Made by a program: the position numbers and the translations under genes. The notes under the pieces are model-generated. The model had not been told where the DNA came from, made no database searches, and saw only the letters and a program-made list of their open reading frames with translations. From NCBI GenBank assembly GCA_024235855.1, contig JACKLN010000001.1, forward strand, positions 124,001-188,000: 64,000 nt of DNA, written 5' to 3'. How positions within the stretch are numbered: position 1 is the stretch's first letter; every line of letters starts with the position of its first letter. Below are positions 9,235-16,743 of this stretch, piece after piece. The stretch is from Burkholderiaceae bacterium (GTDB lineage: Bacteria > Pseudomonadota > Gammaproteobacteria > Burkholderiales > Burkholderiaceae_C).

Positions 9235-9985
9235 TCATGCGTCGATGTCGGCCGCGCGCAGGTCGATGCGGTAGCCGACGCCGCGCACGGTTTTCAGCGC
9301 CGCGTCGGCGCCGACGGCCGCCAGGGCCTCGCGCAGCCGGCGCACGTACTGGTCCACGGTGCGCGCATCGACGTCGGCGCCTGCACCCCAGACGGCGCCG
9401 ACGAGGTCGGCGCGCGAATGCGTGCGGTCGGGCTGCAGCATCAGGTGGTGCAGCAGCCGCAGCTCGGTGGGCGCCAGGTCGGCCCAGGTGGCCGGCCCGC
9501 CGTGCTGACGCACGGCACGCAGTTCGAAGTCCAGCTCCAGCGCGCCGGCCCGCAGCCGCCCGGCCGACGGCAACGGGCGCGCAGGGGTCGGCTGCCCCGC
9601 CTGCAGCAGGCGGTGCACGGCATCGGCCAGGGCCTGCGGGCGATAGGGCTTGGCGATGCGCAGTTGCGGCGCCAGCCCGCCGGCGCTGGCCCCGGACTGC
9701 AGCAGCACCAGCGGCAAGGGGCGTCGTCATCCGCACCGCGCAGGCAGGACAACAGCGCGGGGTCGCGCGCGGAGTCGGTGTCGCCATCGAGCAGCACGAG
9801 GTCCGGCTGCACCTCGGCGATCAGGCGGCAGGCGTCGGCCGCGCCGGCGGCGGCAGCACGATGTGCCCCTGGTGGCGCAGGTGCGCGGCGATGAGTTCGC
9901 GCAGCGCCGGATCCTCGACGATGACCAGCACGTCGCGCGCGGCGACCTGGCGGCGCGGAAGGGTCTCGAGGGCATGGATCGGCAT
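9235..9985 (-). pseudogene. Second PhoB/OmpR-family response regulator, two frameshifts
   Basis: Joining three frames gives a regulator of about 250 aa from the ATG at 9985. The receiver domain begins VLVIVEDPALRELIAAHL, loses one base near 9853 and continues IAEVQPDLVLLDGDTD with the phospho-Asp. It loses another base at the G-run 9718-9721, then reads LVLLQSGASAGGLAPQL and IAKPYRP (conserved Lys). The C-terminus is an intact winged helix (LRLLHHLMLQPDRTHSRADL; VDQYVRRLREAL; VGYRIDL). Both indels are deletions, so they do not cancel, and as printed the gene is broken. It has its own Pho box and lies between pstS and phoX, so a role in phosphate control is likely. Confidence 0.75.
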
Positions 9986-10010
9986 CACGACGGCATCGTG
10001 ACGCCGTTGT

Positions 10011-10028
10011 GTGACATTCGTTTGACAG
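10011..10028 (-). promoter_or_regulatory. Pho box upstream of the second response regulator
   Basis: On the minus strand CTGTCAA and ATGTCAC are separated by 4 bp (complements TTGACAG at 10022-10028 and GTGACAT at 10011-10017, starts 11 bp apart). This is the canonical two-repeat Pho box and lies about 26 bp upstream of the regulator's ATG, close enough to overlap or replace its -35 region. Confidence 0.75.
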
Positions 10029-10086
10029 CCCGGAACGCAAGACGGCCGGGCAGGGCCCGGCCGTCGTCACAGGGGCCTCGCGGCCG

Positions 10087-12262
10087 TCAGCTGCCGATGA
10101 TGCCGCCGTCGTCCTTGGTGATCACGACCACGCTGGAGCGCGGGCGGCCGGGGCAACGACGTCACGCCGTCGGCCTTCAGCGCCCACTGGCTCTGCGGCC
10201 AGCTGGAGAACTCGGTCGGATTGGCGGCCGTGGCGTCCTCGCCCGGGTGCTGGATGCCGACGAACATCGTGCGGCCGTCCGGCGTCATCGTCACGCCGGT
10301 GACCTCCGACCGCGGCGGCGCGGTCAGGAAGCGGCGCGTGAGGCCGGTGTTCGGGTCGGCGCAGACCATGCAGTTGGCGCCGATGTTGACCCAGTCGCCC
10401 GAGGCCTCGCCGGCCTGGTCGGTCTGCACCCACAGGCGGCCGAAGTCGTCGAACCACAGGCCGTCCGGGCACCGAAGTCGGCGCTGCCGGCCGGGTCGGC
10501 CACGATGTTGCCCCTTGTAGTCGTTGGTGGGCAGCGGGGTCTTGGTGGTCTGACTGTCACCGGCCTGCACGAACAGGTCCCAGGTGAACGTGGTGGCGGC
10601 CACGCTGCGGCCATCCTCGCGCCAGCGGATGATGTGGCCGTAGTCGTTGTCCTCGCGCGGGTTGGCGGCGTCCACCGGCGGGCGGGCGCTGCCGGCGGCG
10701 GTGCTGCCGTCGGCGGCGTTGACCGTGGTGCCGGTGCCGCGGCGGTTGTTGTTGGTCAGCGTGCAGTAGACCTCGACCTCCTCGAAGCCGCCGACGCGCG
10801 GGCGCGCACCGGTCCACTCCGGGCGGTCCATCATCGTCGCACCCACGGCGTCGGCCGCCATGCGGGTCTTGATCAGGATCTTGGCCTGCACCTCGGCGTC
10901 GTCGGCGCCGGCGAAGTTGGGGTTGTCGCGCAGCGCCACGCCGTCCACGCCGACGGTGCCCGGCACCAGCGGCAGCCAGGCGCCGGTGCCGTCGGCATCG
11001 AAGCGGGCCACGTACAGCGTGCCGTCGTCGAGCAGGCCGCGGTTCAGGAACTTGCGCTGAGCGTTGTACCTGCGGCGCGCCACGTACTTGTAGATGTACT
11101 CGTTGCGCTCGTCGTCGCCCATGTAGAAGGCGATGCGGCTGTCGGCATCGACGACGTACTGCACGCTCGTGCTTGAAGCGGCCCATGGCCGTGCGCTTGA
11201 CCGGCGTGCTGGCCGGGTTGAACGGGTCGATCTCGACGATCCAGCCGAACAGGTGCGGCTCGTTCGGGTTGATGCTGACGTCCCAGCGCGGGTCGGTGGT
11301 GTGCCAGCGGTAGCCGAACCCGCCCGCGCTGATGCCGTAACGGCGGTTGAGCTTGCCGATCTCGGTGTCCGGGCTGGTGTCCACCGCGCCGGTGCCGCCG
11401 AAGTTGCCGTTGAAGTTCTCCTCGCAGGTCAGGTAGGTGCCCCAGGGGGTGTAGCCGTTGGCGCAGTTGTTGACCGTGCCGTAGACCACGCGGCCGTTGG
11501 TGGTGCCGCCGGTGGGCACGCTGGCCTCTCGTCGGTGATCGTGAACTCACGGGCCTGCAGCAGCGCGTGGCCGGCGGCCGGGCCGCTGAGCGCCATCGGG
11601 GTGTTGGCGGTGATCTTGCGGCCGTAGCGCGAACGGGCGTTGACCGTCCAGTTGCCGCGGAAGTTGCGTGCCTCGAGGATGGACACGCCGTGCGCCGTCT
11701 GCGACTTGCGGGTCTTGGCGATGGTGTAGCCGGCACCGACCTGGCCGTCGGTGAACAGGATCTCCTCGTGCGTGTACTCGTTGTTCACGCACAGCAGGCC
11801 GCGCTTGCTGGCATCGGCACTGCCGGGTTCGAGACCGGGAAGAAGTGCATGCCGTCGTTGTGGGTGCCGAACTGCAGCGCGCCTGGTCGGCGGCCGTCTC
11901 GGACGCGTCGCCGACGAAGGCCTTGCCGCCCGGGGCGATCGGGTCGCCCCAGCAGACGAAGGCCTGCACGGTGTAGCCCTGCGGCACGGTGACGCGGTCG
12001 GCCACCGGCGCCAGGCTGGGCGGCACACGCTCTCGAAGCCGATGCCCGGGAAACCCAGCGACGGCGGCACCGGCGCGGCGTGCACGGTGTTGACCGAGGC
12101 CGCCGAGCGTCAGGCCGCCGGCGGCGGCGAGTGCGGCACCGCCGACGCCACCCTGCACGAAACGGCGGCGGGTGACGTCGACGCGGTCGATGACGTCGTA
12201 GATCGAGGGTTGCCCGACGGGTTGATCGTCAGGTCGTTGGTCGGGTGGGACTTGCCCTTCAT
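10087..12262 (-). pseudogene. phoX: PhoX-family alkaline phosphatase, about ten frameshifts
   Basis: Pieces in all three frames join into one PhoX (DUF839) phosphatase of about 725 aa, starting at the ATG at 12262. It has a Tat signal (TRRRFVQGGVGGAALAAAGG) followed by VPQGYTVQAFVCWGDP, FGTHNDGMHFFP, LLCVNNEYTHEE, YLTCEENFNGNFGG, FGWIVEIDPF, YMGDDERNEYIYKYV, DGLWFDDFGRLWVQTD and the end VVVITKDDGGIIGS. Indels lie near 12207, 12100, 12025, 11880, 11826, 11526, 11170, 10517, 10475 and 10155. Such enzymes are calcium/iron-dependent, exported by Tat, and release phosphate from monoesters under starvation. The Pho box upstream supports that role. With this many indels the printed sequence cannot encode the protein. 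Confidence 0.88.
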
Positions 12263-12335
12263 CGCTGGCTCCTGCTGGCAACAGTGGTGTGGCATCGGTG
12301 CGGATGCACCGGCCACGCCACTGTGCGCAGGCGCC

Positions 12336-12353
12336 GTGACAGTCTCGTGAATG
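12336..12353 (-). promoter_or_regulatory. Pho box upstream of phoX
   Basis: On the minus strand CATTCAC and CTGTCAC are separated by 4 bp (complements GTGAATG at 12347-12353 and GTGACAG at 12336-12342, starts 11 bp apart). The site lies about 75 bp upstream of the phoX ATG, in the gap behind the aldo/keto reductase gene. Confidence 0.75.
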
Positions 12354-12363
12354 CCCCCGCAGG

Positions 12364-13344
12364 TCAGGCAGCCAGCGGCGCCGTGACGGCGTCGATGCGC
12401 GCCTTGACCTCGGGCGTCAGCTTGTCCAGGACCGCCAGCGCACCCAGGTTGTCCTGCAGTTGCGAAACCTTCGAGGCGCCGGTGATCACGCTGCTCACGC
12501 GTGGGTTGCTCGCCACCCAGGCCAGCGCCAGTTGCGCCAGCGAGCCGCCGAGTTCGGCCGCGATGGGTTCGAGCTGCGCCACCGCGGCGTTCTTCGCCGC
12601 ATCGGTCAGGCCGTCGCGCAGGAAGGCCATGGTCTCCATCGCACCGCGGCTGCCTTCGGGCACGCCGCTGCGGTACTTGCCGGTGAGCAGGCCGCTGGCC
12701 AGCGGGCTCCAGGTGGTCAGGCCCAGGCCGATGTCGTCGTAGAGCCGCGCGTACTCCTGCTCCACACGCTTGCGGTGGAACAGGTGGTACTGCGGCTGCT
12801 CCACCACGGGCTTGTGCCAGCCGTGGCGGTCGGCCACGTCCCAGGCGGCGCGGATGTCGGCCGCGCTCCACTCGCTGGTGCCCCAGTACAGCGCCTTGCC
12901 CTGCACGATGAGGTCGTTCATCGCGCGCACCGTCTCCTCCACCGGCGTGTGCGGGTCGGGGCGGTGGCAGTAGATCAGGTCGATGTGCTCCAGGCCGAAG
13001 CGCTTCAGGCTGCCGTCCACCGCCTGCATCAGGTACTTGCGGTTGAGCGTGTCCTTGCGGTTGACGGCGTCGCCCTGGCGGTCCAGGCCCCAGAAGTACT
13101 TCGACGAGACCACGTAGTTCAGGCGCGGCCAGCCCAATGCTTTCAGGGCCGCGCCCATGATCTCTTCGCTGTGGCCGCCGGCGTAGGCCTCGGCGTTGTC
13201 GAAGAAGTTGACGCCGGCATCGAAGGCCGCGGCCATCATCTCGGCCGCCGACTTCACGTCGACCTGGTTGTGGTAGGTGACCCAGGACCCGAGCGACAGC
13301 GCGCTGACGCGCAGCCCGGCCCGGCCGAGACGGCGGTATTGCAT
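12364..13344 (-). CDS. Aldo/keto reductase (AKR6-like)
   Basis: 326 aa TIM-barrel oxidoreductase. The catalytic tetrad is visible: Asp and Tyr in FFDNAEAYAGGHSEE, Lys in VVSSKYFWG and His in DLIYCHRPD. The NADPH-binding end is present as SVITGASKVSQLQDNLGAL. The sequence resembles the voltage-gated potassium channel beta-subunit type (AKR6) and E. coli YghZ-like reductases, which reduce aldehydes and ketones. No partner channel is encoded nearby, so a detoxifying or general carbonyl reductase is more likely. Intact, in contrast to phoX just downstream. Confidence 0.88.
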   Translation of the reverse strand: MQYRRLGRAGLRVSALSLGSWVTYHNQVDVKSAAEMMAAAFDAGVNFFDNAEAYAGGHSEEIMGAALKALGWPRLNYVVSSKYFWGLDRQGDAVNRKDTLNRKYLMQAVDGSLKRFGLEHIDLIYCHRPDPHTPVEETVRAMNDLIVQGKALYWGTSEWSAADIRAAWDVADRHGWHKPVVEQPQYHLFHRKRVEQEYARLYDDIGLGLTTWSPLASGLLTGKYRSGVPEGSRGAMETMAFLRDGLTDAAKNAAVAQLEPIAAELGGSLAQLALAWVASNPRVSSVITGASKVSQLQDNLGALAVLDKLTPEVKARIDAVTAPLAA

Positions 13345-13375
13345 GGAAGGCTCCGTGGAAACGAAGCCGGCGAGC

Positions 13376-13681
13376 TTACCCGGGCCGGTGACGGCGCGCC
13401 GGCGGTGCCAGCATGCCCCGGCGCACGACGAAGCCGCAGGCGCCCAGCGTCAGCGCGGGCACCACGAAGCTCAGCAACGGGTCGATGTCGTGCTCGCCAC
13501 CCAGGCTCAGCGACAGGCTGATCAGCGTGCCCATGACCGCGCCCAGGGCCAGCAGGCTGGCCGCGGCCAGGTAGCTGCCATGGCGGCTGCGTCGCGCCCG
13601 CGGCGTGCGGTGCGACATCATGGCCAGCGGCAGGGCCGGCAGCAGCAGGAAGATCTGCAGGGTGGCGATGAAGGACGACAT
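13376..13681 (-). CDS. Small multi-pass membrane protein, unknown
   Basis: 101 aa from the ATG at 13681 (an alternative ATG at 13696 adds five residues). Three hydrophobic segments are seen: SFIATLQIFLLLPALPLAMM at the start, YLAAASLLALGAVMGTLISL in the middle and LLSFVVPALTLGACGFVV near the end. A basic loop (HRTPRARRSRHG) follows helix 1. I do not recognise a family. It stands alone between the reductase and a thioredoxin-like gene. Confidence 0.6.
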   Translation of the reverse strand: MSSFIATLQIFLLLPALPLAMMSHRTPRARRSRHGSYLAAASLLALGAVMGTLISLSLSLGGEHDIDPLLSFVVPALTLGACGFVVRRGMLAPPARRHRPG

Positions 13682-13779
13682 GACCGGGCGAAGCATAAGT
13701 GCGGCACCGAATTCGTCAGCCCCCGGAATCGGTGACCTCCCGACGCAGGGCGCCATCCCTGCCCCTGGTTCCCGGGGGG

Positions 13780-14316
13780 TCAGAGGAAGCGAGCAATGTC
13801 GGCCACGTCCTCCGGGAACAGCTGCCCGGCCTCGGCCATCACGAGCCTGCCGTCCCTCCCGCGCACCAGCGTCACCGGCAGGCCCTTGGGTTTGGGCAGG
13901 GCCTTGGCCAGTTCGGGCGACACCCAGGCGCTGGGAAAGTCGTAGCCGCGCTTGGCCAGGTAGGCCACCGCGTCCTGCGGCTTCTTGTCGATGGACAGGC
14001 CCAGGAAGCGCAGGCCGCGCGACGCGTGCGCGCGCCAGAGCTGGTCCATCAGCGGCGAGACCACGGCACAGAACGGGCACCAGCTGGCCCACCAGTACAG
14101 CACCAGCACCTGGCCTTCGGCGCTGGCGGGGTCGAAGCGGCCGCCGTCCAGCAGCGGCACGGCCGGCACCGCCAGCGGGCTGCCCAGCGCGGGCAGCGGC
14201 GGTGCCTTGGCCTCGCTGGCCGGCGGGGTCTGGGCGTGCAGGGGCAGGCCGGCCCAGGCGGTCAGGCCCAGGGCCCCGGCGGCTTGCAGGCAGGCGCGAC
14301 GGTCGAAGGTGGACAT
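13780..14316 (-). CDS. TlpA-family thiol-disulfide protein
   Basis: 178 aa. The N-terminus has a twin-Arg/hydrophobic export signal (DRRACLQAAGALGLTAWAGL, then PLHAQ). A thioredoxin fold follows with active-site WCPFC (Cys80, Cys83) in YWWASWCPFCAVVSPLM and the cis-Pro region KGLPVTLV. The fold and length fit periplasmic TlpA/ResA-like reductases that keep cysteines reduced, for instance in cytochrome c maturation. It faces away from the UbiH-like gene with about 50 bp between them. The substrate is unknown. Confidence 0.8.
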   Translation of the reverse strand: MSTFDRRACLQAAGALGLTAWAGLPLHAQTPPASEAKAPPLPALGSPLAVPAVPLLDGGRFDPASAEGQVLVLYWWASWCPFCAVVSPLMDQLWRAHASRGLRFLGLSIDKKPQDAVAYLAKRGYDFPSAWVSPELAKALPKPKGLPVTLVRGRDGRLVMAEAGQLFPEDVADIARFL

Positions 14317-14365
14317 GTTGACTTCCGCACCGGCACTCCGGCGCCACGCTCCGTATCATGCCCGG

Positions 14366-15535
14366 ATGTCCCTGCGCATTGCCGTCATCGGTGCCGGCCC
14401 GGCCGGCCTGGCGCTGGCCCTGCACGCGGCGCGGCAGCTGCCGCGGGCGGCCATCACCGTCTTCGACGCCCGCCCGGCGGACCGCGACGTGGCCGGCGAC
14501 CCGCGTACGCTGGCCCTGTCACTGGGCAGCGTGCAGTGGCTGCAGCAGCTCGGTGCCTGGCCGGCCGCGGCGGCCGAGCCCATCCTCACGGTGCACGTGT
14601 CGCAGGCGCCGCCGTCCTTCGGCCAGGCGCAGGTGCGCATCACCGCGGCCGAGCAACAGGTGCCGATGCTCGGCGCCGTGGTGGCCTACGGTGCGCTGCT
14701 GGCGCCGCTGCAGGCGGCCTGGCTGCAGGCGGCTGCCACTGCGCCGCAGCGCCTGCACACGCGCTTCGGCACGGCGGTCACGGCGGTCAAGCCGGTGCCC
14801 GGCGGCGTGGAGGTGGATGCCGGCATCGTCGAAGGCTTCGACCTCGCCGTGGTTGCCGAAGGGGGTGTCTTCGCCGACCAGGCGCGCAAGGCCATCGCCC
14901 GCGACTACGGCCAGACCGCCTGGGTGGGCACGGCCACGCTGGACGGCGGCACGCGCGGCCTGGCGGTGGAGCGCTTCACGCGCCAGGGCCCGGCCGCGCT
15001 GCTGCCACTGCCCACGGCCGCCGATGGCACCCACCGCGCCGCGCTGGTCTGGTGCGTCGATGCGGCCGACGACCCGGTGCGCGGCCTGGACGCCGCACAG
15101 CGCCTGGCGGTGCTGAACACGGTGTTCCCGCGCGAGGCCGGGCGGCTGGTGGCGCTGAGCCCGCTGAAGGACTTCGTGCTCGGGCTGAACGCCGAGCGCA
15201 CGCTGGTCGACGGCAGAACCGTGCGCATCGGCAACGCCGCGCAGACCCTGCACCCGGTGGCCGGCCAGGGGCTGAACCTGGGCCTGCGCGACGCCCACCA
15301 GCTGGTGGAGGTGCTGCGCTTCGAGCACGACGTGGATGCTGCCTTGCGGCGCGTGGAATGGGCGCGCGCGCCCGACCGCTGGGCGATGATCGCCGCCACC
15401 GATTTCCTGGCCCGCAGCTTCACCTGGCGGCTGCCCGGTGCCTCGCTGCTGCGCGGGCTGGGGCTGGCGGCGCTGGAGCGTGCGGGCCCGGCCAAGGCGC
15501 TGCTGGCGCGGCGGATGATGTACGGCAGCCGTTAA
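14366..15535 (+). CDS. UbiH/UbiF-family FAD monooxygenase
   Basis: 389 aa from the ATG at 14366. The dinucleotide-binding motif VIGAGPAGLALAL is at the N-terminus, the second FAD motif is IGNAAQTLHPVAGQGLNLGL, the hallmark of ubiquinone-pathway hydroxylases, and residues DPRTLALS match the family's substrate-binding strand. It probably hydroxylates the ubiquinone ring (UbiH/F/I type). Which ring position cannot be told from the sequence, so no symbol is given. It lies 9 bp before a small membrane protein gene. Confidence 0.85.
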   Translation: MSLRIAVIGAGPAGLALALHAARQLPRAAITVFDARPADRDVAGDPRTLALSLGSVQWLQQLGAWPAAAAEPILTVHVSQAPPSFGQAQVRITAAEQQVPMLGAVVAYGALLAPLQAAWLQAAATAPQRLHTRFGTAVTAVKPVPGGVEVDAGIVEGFDLAVVAEGGVFADQARKAIARDYGQTAWVGTATLDGGTRGLAVERFTRQGPAALLPLPTAADGTHRAALVWCVDAADDPVRGLDAAQRLAVLNTVFPREAGRLVALSPLKDFVLGLNAERTLVDGRTVRIGNAAQTLHPVAGQGLNLGLRDAHQLVEVLRFEHDVDAALRRVEWARAPDRWAMIAATDFLARSFTWRLPGASLLRGLGLAALERAGPAKALLARRMMYGSR

Positions 15536-15544
15536 GCTTCGCGC

Positions 15545-15907
15545 ATGAGACTGATCGTTCGATGGCTGCTGCTGGCGGCTGCCCTGCTCTTCGTGGCCTA
15601 TGTCTACCCCGGCGTGGCCGTCGTCAGCTTCGGCAGCGCGATGATCGCCGCGCTGGTGCTGGGCCTGCTCAACACGCTCGTGCGGCCCATCCTGGTGATC
15701 CTGACGCTGCCGGTGACGCTGATCACCCTGGGCCTGTTCCTCTTCGTCATCAACGCCGCCATGTTCTGGGCCGCGGCCAACGTGCTCGACGGCTTTGCGG
15801 TGCGCGGCTTCGGCGCGGCGCTGATCGGCTCGCTGATCTACAGCGTCTGCGGCATCGTGATCGACGCCGCGATCGAGCGCTTGTTCAGCAGCAAGGGCCG
15901 CGACTGA
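15545..15907 (+). CDS. Four-helix membrane protein, phage-holin superfamily IV (PF04020-like)
   Basis: 120 aa made almost entirely of four hydrophobic helices. The conserved stretch ALVLGLLNTLVRPILVILTL with PVTLITLGLFLFVINA is characteristic of the bacterial family often labelled phage holin family IV, which is widespread in chromosomes away from prophages. The function is unknown; no phage genes are nearby. It directly follows the ubiH-like gene and may be cotranscribed. Confidence 0.8.
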   Translation: MRLIVRWLLLAAALLFVAYVYPGVAVVSFGSAMIAALVLGLLNTLVRPILVILTLPVTLITLGLFLFVINAAMFWAAANVLDGFAVRGFGAALIGSLIYSVCGIVIDAAIERLFSSKGRD

Positions 15908-15920
15908 GCGTCATGGGCCT

Positions 15921-16733
15921 TCAAAGCCGTCGGTGCGCCAGCGCCGGCAGCCGCGTGCGCACGTCGGCCAGGCGCGCCGGGTCCACGTCGGCGAAGACCA
16001 CGCCCTCGCCTTCGGGCTGCACGGCCAGCACCTCGCCCCAGGGGTCGACGATCATGCTGTGACCCCAGGTGCGGCGGCCGCTGGCGTGTTCGCCGCCCTG
16101 CGCCGCGGCCACCACGTAGCACTGGTTCTCCACCGCCCGCGCGCGCAGCAGCAGTTCCCAGTGCGCGCGCCCGGTGGGCACGGTGAAGGCGGCCGGCACG
16201 CTGAGCAGGTCGCAAGGCGGGTGCATCAGCGCGCGGTACAGCTCCGGGAAGCGTAGGTCGTAGCAGACCGACAGGCCCACGCGCAGCGCACCGGCCTGCA
16301 GTGCCACCGGTGTGCTGCCGGCGCTCAGCACGCGGCCTTCGTCGTAGCGCTCGCTGCCCTGCTCGAAGCTGAACAGGTGGATCTTGTCGTAGTGCGCCGC
16401 CAGCGTGCCGTCGGGCGCCCACACGGTGTTGGCGTTCAGCGCCCGCGCCGGGTCGTCGGTCTTCAGCGGCAGCGTGCCGCCGACGACCCACATCGCGTGG
16501 CGCCGCGCCGCGTCGGCCAGGAAGCGCTGGATGGGGCCGTCGCCCGGGGTTTCGGCCACGGCCAGCTTGTCGGTGTCGCGGCGGCCGATGAGGCAGAAGT
16601 ACTCGGGCAGCACCGCCAGCCGGGCGCCGCCGGCCGCGGCATGGGCCAGCAGCCGGCCGGCCGCCATCAGGTTGTCGTCGACCTCGGGGCCGGACACCAT
16701 CTGGATGGCGGCGATGCGGGTGGGGGCGTCCAT
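15921..16733 (-). CDS. Nitrilase-superfamily carbon-nitrogen hydrolase
   Basis: 270 aa. The Glu-Lys-Cys catalytic triad is visible: Glu in LAVLPEYFCL, Lys in HYDKIHLF and Cys in VGLSVCYDLRFPELYR. The motif context is that of Nit1-type deaminated-glutathione amidase and omega-amidase-like enzymes. It likely repairs deaminated glutathione or cleaves omega-amides in the cytoplasm. It follows the yhdP-like gene by 10 bp, an arrangement common in betaproteobacteria, so the two are probably cotranscribed. Confidence 0.87.
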   Translation of the reverse strand: MDAPTRIAAIQMVSGPEVDDNLMAAGRLLAHAAAGGARLAVLPEYFCLIGRRDTDKLAVAETPGDGPIQRFLADAARRHAMWVVGGTLPLKTDDPARALNANTVWAPDGTLAAHYDKIHLFSFEQGSERYDEGRVLSAGSTPVALQAGALRVGLSVCYDLRFPELYRALMHPPCDLLSVPAAFTVPTGRAHWELLLRARAVENQCYVVAAAQGGEHASGRRTWGHSMIVDPWGEVLAVQPEGEGVVFADVDPARLADVRTRLPALAHRRL

Positions 16734-16743
16734 GGCGTCGTGC

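Noticed and set aside
15545..15907. Phage remnant because of the holin-like gene
   Set aside because: No integrase, terminase or structural genes nearby; this family is common in chromosomes outside prophages.
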